Position numbers and translations under genes: made by a program
Assembly (NCBI RefSeq): GCF_022206305.1
Contig: NZ_JAKOIW010000015.1
Location: 33,864-97,863 of the forward strand
Length of the DNA: 64,000 bases
Direction: 5' to 3'
Source: Gordonia sp. 'Campus'
GTDB lineage: Bacteria > Actinomycetota > Actinomycetes > Mycobacteriales > Mycobacteriaceae
Shown here: one piece after another, positions 23,516-32,262 of the stretch
Layout: each line of letters opens with the position of its first letter
Position numbering within the stretch: the stretch's first letter is position 1
The notes under the pieces: model-generated
Databases searched by the model: none
What the model was told of the DNA's origin: nothing
The model's input: the letters and a program-made list of their open reading frames with translations, nothing else

Positions 23516-24490
23516 TCACTTCTGCTGCGGCAGCAACACCGTCGTCCCGGTGGTGACACGAGCTTCGAGGTCGGTGTGCGCGGCCGCCGCGTCGGCGAGC
23601 CGATAGCTCTGTCCGACCCGGACCTCGAGGCCGTCGAGGACTGCGTCGAAGTATTCGCCGGCCCGCCACGTCAGCTCCTGTGCCGTGGCGGTGAAGTGGG
23701 CGAGGGTCGGCCGGGTCACCGACAGCGAGCCCGCGGCGTTCAGCCGCTGCAGGTCGAAGGGCGGTACCGGTCCGCTCGCCGCTCCGAAGAGCACGATGGT
23801 CCCGCGGATCGCGGTCGAGGCGAGTGACTGTTCGAAGGTGTCGGCGCCGACGCCGTCGTAGGCCACCTGGACCCCGTGGCCGTCGGTGAGTTCGCGGACC
23901 CGCGCGGCCAGATCGTCTCCGTAGCGCAGGACGTGGTCGGCGCCCGCCGCGCGCGACAGTGCTTCCTTCTCGTCCGAGCTGACGGTGGTGATGACGGTCA
24001 GGCCGCGCCGTGCGGCCAGCTGCGTCAGGATGAGACCCACCCCGCCACCTCCGGCGTGCACGAGGACCGCATCGCCCGATCGTGGGTGGGCGCTCCCGTC
24101 GAGCAGATAGTGCGCGGTGAGTCCACGGAGCAGCGACGACCCGGCGACCGCATCGTCGACGCCGTCGGGGACCGGCACGGCCTTCGACTCGGGCACGGCG
24201 ACGAGTTCGGCGTACGAGCCGGGCGCGGCGCACCACGCGACGCGCTGTCCCTCGTGCAGGGTGGTCACCTCGGGGCCTGCGGCGACGACGACACCGGCGC
24301 CCTCGGTGCCGGGGATGTACGGCGGCGTCGACGGGTAGAGACCACGCCGCAGGTAGGTGTCGATGAAGTTCACACCCACCGCGGTCGTACGGACGACGAC
24401 CTCGTCTGCGGCCGGAATGGGGTCGTCGACGCTGCCGAAGGCCAGGACGTCCGGTCCGCCGTGGCGGGTCACCTGAATCGCTCGCACCAC
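23516..24490 (-). CDS. qor: Quinone oxidoreductase (zeta-crystallin-type MDR)
   Basis: A 324-residue zinc-independent medium-chain dehydrogenase/reductase that reduces quinones with NADPH. The N-terminal VRAIQVTRHGGPDVL and GVNFIDTYLRRGLYP are the quinone oxidoreductase signatures; VHAGGGGVGLILTQLA is the dinucleotide-binding loop and YDGVGADTFEQSL the second Rossmann segment. No zinc-ligand cysteines are present. Two adjacent GTG codons (24490 and 24487) can serve as start. The location between ctaB and ctaA is the same as Rv1454c; a direct link to heme A synthesis is not shown. Confidence 0.9.
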   Translation of the reverse strand: MVRAIQVTRHGGPDVLAFGSVDDPIPAADEVVVRTTAVGVNFIDTYLRRGLYPSTPPYIPGTEGAGVVVAAGPEVTTLHEGQRVAWCAAPGSYAELVAVPESKAVPVPDGVDDAVAGSSLLRGLTAHYLLDGSAHPRSGDAVLVHAGGGGVGLILTQLAARRGLTVITTVSSDEKEALSRAAGADHVLRYGDDLAARVRELTDGHGVQVAYDGVGADTFEQSLASTAIRGTIVLFGAASGPVPPFDLQRLNAAGSLSVTRPTLAHFTATAQELTWRAGEYFDAVLDGLEVRVGQSYRLADAAAAHTDLEARVTTGTTVLLPQQK

Positions 24491-24558
24491 ACCGTTCTAC
24501 ACGTCCGACGAGGTCGCGATTCGGCACGTCTGGCGGCGGACGCGTCGGTTGCGACCGG

Positions 24559-24564
24559 TATGCT
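24559..24564 (+). promoter_or_regulatory. -10 box for a leaderless transcript of the 24572 gene
   Basis: TATGCT is 7 nt before the ATG at 24572, and no ribosome binding site is present. Confidence 0.5.
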
Positions 24565-24571
24565 GACCCCC

Positions 24572-24967
24572 ATGACTGACACCACCGACGAGAAGTCGGG
24601 CACCACGCCCGACGAGAACTCGACCAGCCAGAAAACGGTCGAGGCGCCCAGCGAGGTCGTGGCCTCGGTCCGCAAGTTCGTCGCACGCGAAGGCGGCAGC
24701 GCCAAGGTGGTCCTGCAGGCCATCGGCGACGCCGGGGTCCGGATCACCCTCGTCGGAGATGCCAACGGCATCCTCGGGGACCGGGTCGTGCCCGACCTCG
24801 CCGCCGCACAGGCCGTGGTGGACGCGGTGGACGGCCTCGAGATCGCCGAGTGGGACCGCGATCTGACCTCGGAGACGACCGTCTCGCCGTCGCACTACCG
24901 GAAGATGGCCGGCTGGGTCGCTCGTCAGAAGCGCTTCCCCAAGGCGCGCAATCGCGCCATCCTCTGA
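24572..24967 (+). CDS. Conserved actinobacterial hypothetical protein (Rv1455 position)
   Basis: A 131-residue protein of unknown function. The first 25 residues are Thr/Ser/Glu-rich and look disordered; the rest is a compact alpha/beta-looking domain with SVRKFVAREGGSAKVVLQAI, GVRITLVGDANGILGDRVV and the basic C-terminus HYRKMAGWVARQKRFPKARN. No catalytic motif is recognised. It lies between qor and ctaA like Rv1455, so it is probably a vertically inherited gene. An upstream in-frame ATG at 24560 lies inside the proposed -10 box. It is closed by an intrinsic terminator. Confidence 0.75.
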   Translation: MTDTTDEKSGTTPDENSTSQKTVEAPSEVVASVRKFVAREGGSAKVVLQAIGDAGVRITLVGDANGILGDRVVPDLAAAQAVVDAVDGLEIAEWDRDLTSETTVSPSHYRKMAGWVARQKRFPKARNRAIL

Positions 24968-24980
24968 CCTCCGGCGCCGA

Positions 24981-26027
24981 TCAGGCAGACTCGCGCAGCG
25001 GGTCTGCCTTTTTCGTGCCTGCGTCCTTCGCGCCGGTGTCTTTCGCCACCAGGAGCTGCCAGGTGGCGCCGATGAGCAATGCTGCACTGCCGAACATGTG
25101 CGCGATGACGAGCGCGATGGGTAGATCGGTGGCGAACTGGACGAACCCGATCAACCCCTGGAGCAGCAGCAGGAGCATGAACACCACCGCGGACCGCTGT
25201 TGCGGACGCGCGAAGACGCGCGCGTAGATCAACGCGGCGATCGCCAGTCCGACGAGGGCGAAAACGGCATCCGCATGCAGTTGGGTCGCGTTGCCCGGGT
25301 CCAGACCGTTGCGCGGGGCATCGGCGTCGCCGGCGTGCGGCCCGGATCCGGTCACCACCGTGCCGAGATAGATCGTCCCCCAGGTGAGGATGTAGACGAG
25401 CCAGGCGAGGTAGATGCCGAGTCGACGGGTCGCGGTGGGCGGGGCATCGGAGTCGGCCGGATCGGGCGCCGCCGGCGTCGGATACGGACGCATCCGGAAG
25501 ACCAGGACGGTCGCCGCGGACACCAACACCATCGACAACAGGAAGTGCAGCGCGACGACCCACGGATTGAGCTGGGTCAGCACCGTGATCCCGCCGATGA
25601 CGCCCTGGAAGGGGATGCCGAGCGCGATCAGTGTGACCAGCCACTTGTCGCGGCGCGCGGACCCGACAAAGCGCAGGACGGCCACCCAGGTCGCGATGGC
25701 GATGACGATCAGCACGAAGGTGAGCAGGCGGTTGCCGAACTCGATCGCGCCGTGCAGGCCCAGTTCGCCGTGCGGCACGAAGGACTCGTCGGTGCACCGT
25801 GGCCAGGTCGGACAGCCCAGTCCCGAGCCGGTGAGGCGCACGGCGCCGCCGGTGGCGACGATGCCCACGTTCGCGATCAGCAGCGCGATCGCCCATCGGT
25901 GCACGAAGCGGGCGGTCGGCCGTCCGAATCCCGGAACGCGGCGCCAGAACCCGGTCGCCGGCCGGTCGCCCGTGGCTGTCGTCCGGTCGCGGACCGGGGC
26001 CGGGGCCTTCGAAGTATCGGATGTCAT
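24981..26027 (-). CDS. ctaA: Heme A synthase
   Basis: Oxidises the C8 methyl of heme O to the formyl group of heme A. The 348-residue membrane protein has about eight transmembrane helices in two related four-helix bundles. The expected heme-ligand histidines are present in LHGAIEFGNRLLT, ALHFLLSMVL, QLHADAVFAL and VIAHMFGSA. GGAVRLTGSGLGCPTWP holds the first of the extracellular-loop cysteines. The ATG at 26027 overlaps the stop of the upstream ABC permease (4 bp); the longer frame runs through that gene and is rejected. The C-terminal tail has repeated KDxGxK units. Confidence 0.94.
   Translation of the reverse strand: MTSDTSKAPAPVRDRTTATGDRPATGFWRRVPGFGRPTARFVHRWAIALLIANVGIVATGGAVRLTGSGLGCPTWPRCTDESFVPHGELGLHGAIEFGNRLLTFVLIVIAIATWVAVLRFVGSARRDKWLVTLIALGIPFQGVIGGITVLTQLNPWVVALHFLLSMVLVSAATVLVFRMRPYPTPAAPDPADSDAPPTATRRLGIYLAWLVYILTWGTIYLGTVVTGSGPHAGDADAPRNGLDPGNATQLHADAVFALVGLAIAALIYARVFARPQQRSAVVFMLLLLLQGLIGFVQFATDLPIALVIAHMFGSAALLIGATWQLLVAKDTGAKDAGTKKADPLRESA
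24983..25013 (+). terminator. Intrinsic terminator overlapping the 3' end of ctaA
   Basis: AGGCAGAC (24983-24990) and GTCTGCCT (25002-25009) form a perfect 8-bp stem with an 11-nt loop, followed on the plus strand by a T run. It sits 16 bp after the stop of the 24572 gene and overlaps the last codons of the convergent ctaA. Confidence 0.8.
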
Positions 26028-26860
26028 CGGAATCGGAACCACCTCACGGCCAAGGTGCCGGCCACCGCGGCCCACACCAGCAGAACGCCCACCCCGAAGG
26101 CGTCGAACGAACCCTCGGCCGCCAGTTCGAGCGCCTCGCTCAACGCCCCCGACGGGATGCACCGCGCGATCCAGTGCACGGCGTCGGGAACGTTGGAGTC
26201 GACGACGACCAGGCTGCCGAGGCCGATGAACGCGAACCACAGCAGGTTCGCGAGAGCCAACACCACCTCGGCCTTCAGCGTGCCGCCGAGCAACAGGCCG
26301 AGTGCGGCGAAACACGCGGTGCCCACCACGAGGACGAACGCCCCGATCAACAAGCCGATCGCGCTCGGACGCCAGCCGAACGCCGCGCCGATCCCACCGA
26401 GGATCAACGACTGCGCCACGACGACGAGCAGCACCGCGACCGACTTGCCGACGATGATCCCCCAGCGTGGAATCGGCGTCGCGCCAAGTCTTTTCAGCGC
26501 CCCGTAGCGGCGATCGAAGCCCACCGCGATCGCTTGACCGGTGAAGGCGGTCGACATCACGGCGACGGTCAGGATGGCGGGCACGAACAAGGTCGCGCGT
26601 TCGGCCGGCCCATCGCCCAGGCCGGTGTCGATCGGGAGCAGGCACAGACCGACCAGCAGGGTGATCGGGATGAACATCGTCAGGAGCAGCTGCTCCCCGT
26701 TGCGCAGCAGCAACTTCAGTTCGAGGGTGGACTGCGCGACGATCATCGCGGGCAGCGAGGCGGCGCGCGGTGCCGGACGGAACAGGCCGTCGGGGAAGAC
26801 ACCGGGAGTCGGCGCGTCGGATGCGGGCCGGGGGAGGCCGGCGGGAGCAGGTGAGGTCAC
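26024..26860 (-). CDS. ABC-2 type transporter permease (Rv1457c-like)
   Basis: A 278-residue membrane protein with about six hydrophobic segments, preceded by about 35 Pro/Ala-rich cytoplasmic residues. AQSTLELKLLLRNGEQLLLTMFIP and FDRRYGALKRLGATPIPRWGII are typical ABC-2 permease sequence. It is encoded between its ATPase and ctaA with 4-bp overlaps on both sides, so the three proteins are probably made in fixed ratio. The substrate is unknown; conserved linkage to ctaA in mycobacteria suggests a role in heme A/oxidase assembly or envelope lipid export, but this is inference. Confidence 0.88.
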   Translation of the reverse strand: MTSPAPAGLPRPASDAPTPGVFPDGLFRPAPRAASLPAMIVAQSTLELKLLLRNGEQLLLTMFIPITLLVGLCLLPIDTGLGDGPAERATLFVPAILTVAVMSTAFTGQAIAVGFDRRYGALKRLGATPIPRWGIIVGKSVAVLLVVVAQSLILGGIGAAFGWRPSAIGLLIGAFVLVVGTACFAALGLLLGGTLKAEVVLALANLLWFAFIGLGSLVVVDSNVPDAVHWIARCIPSGALSEALELAAEGSFDAFGVGVLLVWAAVAGTLAVRWFRFR

Positions 26861-27888
26861 GATCGGAGAGCCCGTCCGGTGAGATCGAGGAAGACGTCTT
26901 CGAGACTGCGGGTCTCGACGCGTAGATCGGTGGCGAGCACGTTGATCTTGGCGCACCACGCGGTCACGGTGGCCAGCACCTGCGGGGTCATCGGGCCGAT
27001 GACCAGGTAGGCACCTGGATTGGGCTCGGTGCAGTGGTAGCCCTCGGGGAGCGCCAGCACCAGCATCGACAGGTCGAGTCCGCGCGGAGCGGTGAAGCGC
27101 AGCTCGTTCTCGGCTCCCGTGCTGGTGAGATCTGCCGGGGTGCCATCGGCGACCACTCGGCCGTGGTCGATGATCGCCACGTGGTCGGCGAGGTGTTCGG
27201 CCTCGTCCATGAGGTGGGTCGTGAGCAGTACCGACACACCGTCGGCACGCAGACGGTCGATGAGCTCCCAGACGACGAGTCGGGCGTGGGCATCGAGGCC
27301 GGCGGTGGGCTCGTCGAGGAAGACCAGTTCGGGCCGTCCGACGACCGCGCATGCGAGGGCGAGGCGCTGCTGCTGTCCACCCGACAGGCGACGGTAGGAG
27401 GTGCGTCGTACGTCGGTCAGACCGAGGGCCTCGAGCAGGAAGTCGGGGTCGATCGGGTTCGCCGAGTACGCCGCGACCAGGCGCAGCATCTCCTCGGCAC
27501 GTGCCCCGGGGTACGCGCCGCCGCCCTGCAGCATGACGCCGATCCGGCGGCGCAGGGCGTCGTTGTCGGCGATGGGATCGAGGCCGAGGACCCGGACCGT
27601 CCCGGCGTCGGGGGTGGTGAACCCTTCGCAGATCTCGACGGTGGTGGTCTTGCCTGCGCCGTTGGGTCCGAGAAGGGCGAAGACCTCGCCGCGTCGAAGG
27701 GTGAGGTCGAGCCGGTCCACGGCGGTGCGGTCACCGAACCGCTTCACCAGACCCGTCACCTCGAGGGCCGGGTGGTCCGACGAGGGCGTTCGAGACGGCT
27801 CGCCCGCGGCGGTGGATTCGGGATCGCTGCGTCGACGATCGTTCACGCGATCGTCGTCGTTGATCCGCCGAGAGGTCGTGCTCCGCAC
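26857..27888 (-). CDS. ABC transporter ATP-binding protein (Rv1458c-like)
   Basis: The ATPase of an ABC-2 exporter, 343 residues. Walker A is GPNGAGKTTT, the signature is RLSGGQQQRLALA and Walker B is LVFLDEPTAGLDAHAR, followed by LLTTHLMDEAEHLADHVAII. A C-terminal domain of about 90 residues (ELRFTAPRGLDLSML onward) and an N-terminal tail of about 40 polar residues flank the core. The GTG at 27888 is supported by TAGTCT (27896-27901, minus strand) only 7 nt upstream, indicating a leaderless transcript; the GTG at 27846 is an alternative. It leads the ATPase-permease-ctaA unit. Confidence 0.9.
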   Translation of the reverse strand: MRSTTSRRINDDDRVNDRRRSDPESTAAGEPSRTPSSDHPALEVTGLVKRFGDRTAVDRLDLTLRRGEVFALLGPNGAGKTTTVEICEGFTTPDAGTVRVLGLDPIADNDALRRRIGVMLQGGGAYPGARAEEMLRLVAAYSANPIDPDFLLEALGLTDVRRTSYRRLSGGQQQRLALACAVVGRPELVFLDEPTAGLDAHARLVVWELIDRLRADGVSVLLTTHLMDEAEHLADHVAIIDHGRVVADGTPADLTSTGAENELRFTAPRGLDLSMLVLALPEGYHCTEPNPGAYLVIGPMTPQVLATVTAWCAKINVLATDLRVETRSLEDVFLDLTGRALRS

Positions 27889-27895
27889 ACTGGTC

Positions 27896-27901
27896 AGACT
27901 A
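27896..27901 (-). promoter_or_regulatory. -10 box for the ABC exporter-ctaA operon
   Basis: TAGTCT on the minus strand lies 7 nt before the GTG of the ABC ATPase. It suggests that ATPase-permease-ctaA is transcribed separately from mptB, whose stop codon is 66 bp upstream. Confidence 0.5.
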
Positions 27902-27954
27902 GGCGCTCGTAGCCCAGGGACGAAAAACGGTGAGCAGGCCCACCACGGTCACGA

Positions 27955-29808
27955 TCACGAGCCGGCCGAGGACGACTCGACGGCCGGTTTGTCGGAACCG
28001 GTGCCGTTGTCGCGGCGCCGCCGGCGCCCCGGGGACAGGTCTTCGAAGAAGAGTGCGGTCAGGACCGCGACCATGATCACGCCTGCCAGAAGGCCCTGTG
28101 CCAGCACGACTCCACTGGTGTTCGAGCTCGTCGGCATCACCACGATGGCGATGATGGCCGACGCCGCGATGGCCGAGATGCGGAACCACGCACCGGTCGC
28201 CCACGCCGCGAGTGGGATCACGGCCCACAGGAGATACCAGGCCTGCACGAACGGGAAGAACACCACGACTGTGGCCATTGACACACCCAGTGCACCCAGG
28301 GGGTGCAGACGTCCGCCCACGGTCGCCAGCATCCACCGAACGACGAACACCGCGGCGACGAGCTGCGCGATCGGCCGGGCCACCTCCAGGATCGCCTGGG
28401 TGTGTTCACCGAGACCGAGGGTGACGCCGATGCGTCCGGTGGTCACCGACAGCAGGGTGGGCATGGACATCCACGAGCGCACGATCTCGCCGGTCGACAA
28501 GGTGCCGGTCCAGCCGAAGCCGAGACCCGTGGCCAGCGAGATCCCGGCCGTCACGATGCCGAGGATGACCACATAGAAGATCGCCGAGACGCCCAGGGCG
28601 TACACCGACCATCGAGAGCGGGCCCACCACTCACGGACCGGCGCGTGGCGTAGCGCGGGCAGAGTCGCCCCCCAGCGCATGGCCAGGGCGATGCCGACGA
28701 AACCGAGGGCCAGCATCGACGTCGCCTTGACCATCGCCGACGCCGCCAGCACGGCACCCCCGAGGATCAGCAGCCACCCGGCACGGGTCGGGACGAGGGT
28801 CCCGGGTCTGCGGAGGCGGTCTGCGCCGTAGATCGCCCGGAAGCTCAGTTCGAGGCCGACGAGCATGAGGCCGAGCATGAGCGCCTCGTTGTGGATGCCA
28901 CCGACGAGGTGGAGGATCACGAGCGGATTCATCGCGCCCAGCCACAGGGCGGCCACCGAGGACACCCCGCACCGGCGTGCGAGGCGGGGCAGCGCCCACA
29001 CGATGAGTGCGATGCCGACCAGCGCCACGACCCGGTGCAGGAAGATCGCGGCGGTGATGTTCGCGCCGGTCACCTTCGTGATGCCCTCGCCGATCCACAG
29101 GAACAGCGGGCCGTAGGGCGCGGGGGTGTCGCGCCACAGGTTGGGCACCGAGCGGGTCAGGATGTGATCGACACCGAGTCCGCCGACCGGGCTGATCGAG
29201 TACGGATCCATGCCGCGGTAGGCGATCGCGCTCTGGGCCAGATACGAGTAGATGTCCTTGCTGAGCAGCGGGGGAGCGACGATGATCGGCGCGATCCACA
29301 GCATGAGCGTCCGGTCGGCCTGGCGCCGGCTCATGCGGCGTTCGGGACTGCGGCCGTGGCGGACCTCGACGCTGAACCGTCCCACCGCGAAGCGGCCGAG
29401 CAGCAGCCACGCCACGACCAGGGTGATCGCGCCGCCGATGGAGAGGGCGAGCGCGGTGCCGAACATGCGCGACGGCAGCGACAGGACCCGCATCCCGGCG
29501 ACCGGGTTCTGCAGCACGGGGACCGCGCCGGTCCCGAGTGCGCCGACGAGGATCAGAACCGATCCGGTGGCACCGAACAGCTTGATCCGGCGGAGCCGTC
29601 GGGTCTCCTCGTCGTTGAGGGGGCCGACCTCGCGCTCGTCGTCGTGCAGTCGGGCGACGGTCTTGCCGTACTCGCCGCGTTCGGGGCGGGCAGGCCGTTG
29701 TCTGCGCAGGCCGAGGTAGTCACCGAGCTGGTGACAGAGGGCGACGAACCGGTTCCACACGAGTCCGAAGTAGTCCGGCACACGGCGCGGAGCTGTGGTT
29801 TCGGGCAC
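27955..29808 (-). CDS. mptB: Alpha-1,6-mannopyranosyltransferase MptB
   Basis: A 617-residue polyprenyl-phosphomannose-dependent GT-C glycosyltransferase that starts the alpha-1,6-mannan core of lipomannan/lipoarabinomannan in Corynebacteriales. About 12-13 hydrophobic helices are visible after a 70-residue cytoplasmic N-terminus. The acidic loop LLSKDIYSYLAQSAIAYRGMDPY-type sequence after the third or fourth helix carries the GT-C Asp; NPLVILHLVGGIHNEALMLG is the second family block. Its place next to sufR matches Rv1459c. The C-terminus is basic and Ser-rich. The GTG at 29808 has a -10 box 6 nt upstream. Confidence 0.93.
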   Translation of the reverse strand: MPETTAPRRVPDYFGLVWNRFVALCHQLGDYLGLRRQRPARPERGEYGKTVARLHDDEREVGPLNDEETRRLRRIKLFGATGSVLILVGALGTGAVPVLQNPVAGMRVLSLPSRMFGTALALSIGGAITLVVAWLLLGRFAVGRFSVEVRHGRSPERRMSRRQADRTLMLWIAPIIVAPPLLSKDIYSYLAQSAIAYRGMDPYSISPVGGLGVDHILTRSVPNLWRDTPAPYGPLFLWIGEGITKVTGANITAAIFLHRVVALVGIALIVWALPRLARRCGVSSVAALWLGAMNPLVILHLVGGIHNEALMLGLMLVGLELSFRAIYGADRLRRPGTLVPTRAGWLLILGGAVLAASAMVKATSMLALGFVGIALAMRWGATLPALRHAPVREWWARSRWSVYALGVSAIFYVVILGIVTAGISLATGLGFGWTGTLSTGEIVRSWMSMPTLLSVTTGRIGVTLGLGEHTQAILEVARPIAQLVAAVFVVRWMLATVGGRLHPLGALGVSMATVVVFFPFVQAWYLLWAVIPLAAWATGAWFRISAIAASAIIAIVVMPTSSNTSGVVLAQGLLAGVIMVAVLTALFFEDLSPGRRRRRDNGTGSDKPAVESSSAGS

Positions 29809-29814
29809 ACGACG

Positions 29815-29820
29815 ACTGTA
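29815..29820 (-). promoter_or_regulatory. -10 box for a leaderless mptB transcript
   Basis: TACAGT on the minus strand, 6 nt before the mptB GTG at 29808; no ribosome binding site is present. Confidence 0.45.
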
Positions 29821-29934
29821 ATGGCCGAGACCGGACGGCTCGCGACCACCCTTTACCGCCTCCCGAGGCGCCGGATGGGCGCGTCGGGCCCCGAGGCTAA
29901 GGGCACCCTTGCTGGCAGCGCGGAATCAATTACG

Positions 29935-29951
29935 TCACACTCGTGTTGTGA
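29935..29951 (+). promoter_or_regulatory. Putative SufR operator
   Basis: TCACA (29935-29939) and TGTGA (29947-29951) form an inverted repeat with a 7-nt spacer; an inner ACAC/GTGT repeat shares the same region. It covers the alternative GTG start of sufR and lies right upstream of the suf operon. Binding by SufR (autorepression by the Fe-S form) is inferred from position. A second palindrome AAGGG-CA-CCCTT lies at 29899-29910. Confidence 0.45.
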
Positions 29952-29956
29952 AAACC

Positions 29957-30811
29957 ATGCGGAACGATGTTGTGCTGTCTTCAGACAGCGGCAGCGCCGT
30001 GCCTTCCGCAGGTAACGGCGCCCACCCGGCTCCCGGTGTCGCCGACCCGCACCATGACGGCCAGACACGCGAGGCCGTCGTGAATCTCCTGGTCGAGGAC
30101 GGCCCGCTGACCGCGGGTGAGATCGGTGAGCGGCTCGGAATCTCGGCTGCCGGCGTCCGGCGGCACCTCGACGCGCTCACCAGCGCGGGCGACATCGAAG
30201 TCGCGTCGCCGGGATTCGGTCAACGCGGTCGCGGACGTCCGGCGAAATGGTTCCAGCTCACCGCCTCGGGGCGCGGCAAGATGCGGCACGCCTACGACGA
30301 CCTCGCCGGCGCGGCGATGCGCAAGCTGCGTGATCTCGGCGGTTCCGATGCCGTGGCCGAGTTCGCCCGCGAACGTGTCGAGCGCATCGTCGCCGACGTG
30401 GCACCGAGTACGGATCCCGACACCGTGGCCGCGACCGTCGGCGAGATCGCCGACGCGCTGACCGGTGCGGGCTATGCCACCAACACACGTCAGGTCGGGA
30501 CGGGTCTGCAGATCTGTCAGCACCACTGCCCGGTGGCGCACGTCGCCACCGAGTTCCCCGAACTGTGCGAAGCGGAGACCGCGGTCTTCACCGAACTGCT
30601 CGGCACGCACGTCCAGCGTCTGGCGACCATCGCCAACGGCGACTGCGCGTGCACCACCCACGTGCCGATCCATCCGCCGCCAGGCGGGACCCGCACGGAC
30701 AGACCCGAACAACCCCGGGGTGAACCGATCACCGATACCCAGCCCGTATCCGACCGGCGCACCCCACTCCCGAACCCGATGACCACGACAACCCGAAAGG
30801 CCACGCGATGA
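29957..30811 (+). CDS. sufR: Fe-S cluster-sensing transcriptional regulator SufR
   Basis: A DeoR/ArsR-like winged-helix repressor of the suf operon that senses cluster status. The 284-residue protein carries the helix-turn-helix [26 protein letters not shown] (about residues 52-77), the wing [16 protein letters not shown], and a C-terminal cysteine set: [18 protein letters not shown] and [13 protein letters not shown], which matches the C-X12-C-X13-C-X14-C-type cluster ligands of SufR. A Pro/Thr-rich tail of about 45 residues follows. The ATG at 29957 or the GTG at 29948 may be used. It overlaps sufB by 4 bp. Confidence 0.93.
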   Translation: MRNDVVLSSDSGSAVPSAGNGAHPAPGVADPHHDGQTREAVVNLLVEDGPLTAGEIGERLGISAAGVRRHLDALTSAGDIEVASPGFGQRGRGRPAKWFQLTASGRGKMRHAYDDLAGAAMRKLRDLGGSDAVAEFARERVERIVADVAPSTDPDTVAATVGEIADALTGAGYATNTRQVGTGLQICQHHCPVAHVATEFPELCEAETAVFTELLGTHVQRLATIANGDCACTTHVPIHPPPGGTRTDRPEQPRGEPITDTQPVSDRRTPLPNPMTTTTRKATR

Positions 30812-32262
30812 CTGTCACCGATCCGGCCACGACAACACCGTCGGCTCCGACGCCGCTCACGCAAGAGGAGACCATCGCCGCCCTGGGCAAGTACGGATAC
30901 GGCTGGGCCGATTCCGACGTCGCCGGTGCGAGCGCAAAGCGCGGCCTGTCGCCTGCGGTCGTCGCCGACATCTCCGCCAAGAAGAGCGAGCCCGAGTGGA
31001 TGCTCGATCAGCGCCTCAAGGCACTCAAGATCTTCGACAAGAAGCCGATGCCGGGCTGGGGCGCGGGGCTCGAGGGCATCGACTTCGACAACATCAAGTA
31101 CTTCGTGCGCTCCAGCGAGAAGCAGGCCGCCACCTGGGACGACCTGCCCGAGGACATCAAGAACACCTACGACAAGCTGGGCATCCCCGAGGCGGAGAAG
31201 CAGCGCCTGGTCTCCGGTGTCGCCGCGCAGTACGAGTCCGAGGTCGTCTACCACTCGATCCGTGAGGATCTCGAGAAGCAGGGCGTGATCTTCCTCGACA
31301 CCGACACCGCTCTCAAGGAGCACCCGGAGATCTTCCAGCAGTACTTCGGGACCGTCATCCCCGCGGGCGACAACAAGTTCTCCGCGCTGAACACCGCGGT
31401 CTGGTCGGGCGGTTCGTTCATCTACGTGCCGCCGGGCGTGCACGTCGACATCCCGCTGCAGGCCTACTTCCGGATCAACACCGAGAACATGGGCCAGTTC
31501 GAGCGGACGCTGATCATCGTCGACGAGGGTGCCTACGTGCACTACGTCGAGGGGTGTACCGCGCCGATCTACAAGACCGATTCGCTGCACTCCGCGGTCG
31601 TCGAGATCATCGTCAAGAAGGGCGGCCGCTGCCGCTACACGACCATCCAGAACTGGTCGAACAACGTCTACAACCTGGTGACCAAGCGCGCCAAGGCCGA
31701 GGCCGGCGCCACCATGGAATGGGTCGACGGCAACATCGGCTCCAAGGTCACCATGAAGTACCCGGCGGTCTGGCTGACCGGCGAGCACGCCAAGGGCGAG
31801 GTCCTCTCGGTCGCCTTCGCAGGCCCGGGCCAGCATCAGGACACCGGCTCCAAGATGGTGCACCTTGCGCCGAACACCTCCAGCAACATCGTGTCGAAGT
31901 CGGTGGCACGTGGTGGCGGGCGCGCGTCGTACCGCGGTCTGATCAAGATCAACAACGGTGCCCACGGCAGTCGGTCGACGGTGAAATGCGATGCGCTGCT
32001 CGTCGACACGATCTCCCGCAGCGACACCTACCCCTACGTCGACATCCGTGAGGACGACGTGACGATGGGGCACGAGGCGACCGTCTCGAAGGTCAGCGAC
32101 GATCAGCTGTTCTACCTGATGAGCCGCGGTCTGACCGAGGACGAGGCCATGGCCATGGTCGTGCGTGGTTTCGTCGAGCCGATCGCGAAGGAACTGCCGA
32201 TGGAATACGCGCTCGAGCTCAATCGCCTGATCGAGCTCCAGATGGAAGGAGCCGTCGGCTGA
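30808..32262 (+). CDS. sufB: Fe-S cluster assembly scaffold SufB
   Basis: Scaffold subunit of the SufBCD complex on which new Fe-S clusters are built. The 484-residue protein begins with a variable Thr/Pro tail and then [18 protein letters not shown]. Conserved blocks include [32 protein letters not shown] (scaffold Cys), [17 protein letters not shown] and [21 protein letters not shown]. There is no intein, unlike the sufB gene of some mycobacteria. Its TGA shares one base with the sufD ATG. Confidence 0.97.
   Translation: MTVTDPATTTPSAPTPLTQEETIAALGKYGYGWADSDVAGASAKRGLSPAVVADISAKKSEPEWMLDQRLKALKIFDKKPMPGWGAGLEGIDFDNIKYFVRSSEKQAATWDDLPEDIKNTYDKLGIPEAEKQRLVSGVAAQYESEVVYHSIREDLEKQGVIFLDTDTALKEHPEIFQQYFGTVIPAGDNKFSALNTAVWSGGSFIYVPPGVHVDIPLQAYFRINTENMGQFERTLIIVDEGAYVHYVEGCTAPIYKTDSLHSAVVEIIVKKGGRCRYTTIQNWSNNVYNLVTKRAKAEAGATMEWVDGNIGSKVTMKYPAVWLTGEHAKGEVLSVAFAGPGQHQDTGSKMVHLAPNTSSNIVSKSVARGGGRASYRGLIKINNGAHGSRSTVKCDALLVDTISRSDTYPYVDIREDDVTMGHEATVSKVSDDQLFYLMSRGLTEDEAMAMVVRGFVEPIAKELPMEYALELNRLIELQMEGAVG

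Noticed and set aside
30808-32262. Intein in sufB, as in M. tuberculosis
   Set aside because: The protein is of normal 484-residue length with continuous conserved blocks, so no insert is present.
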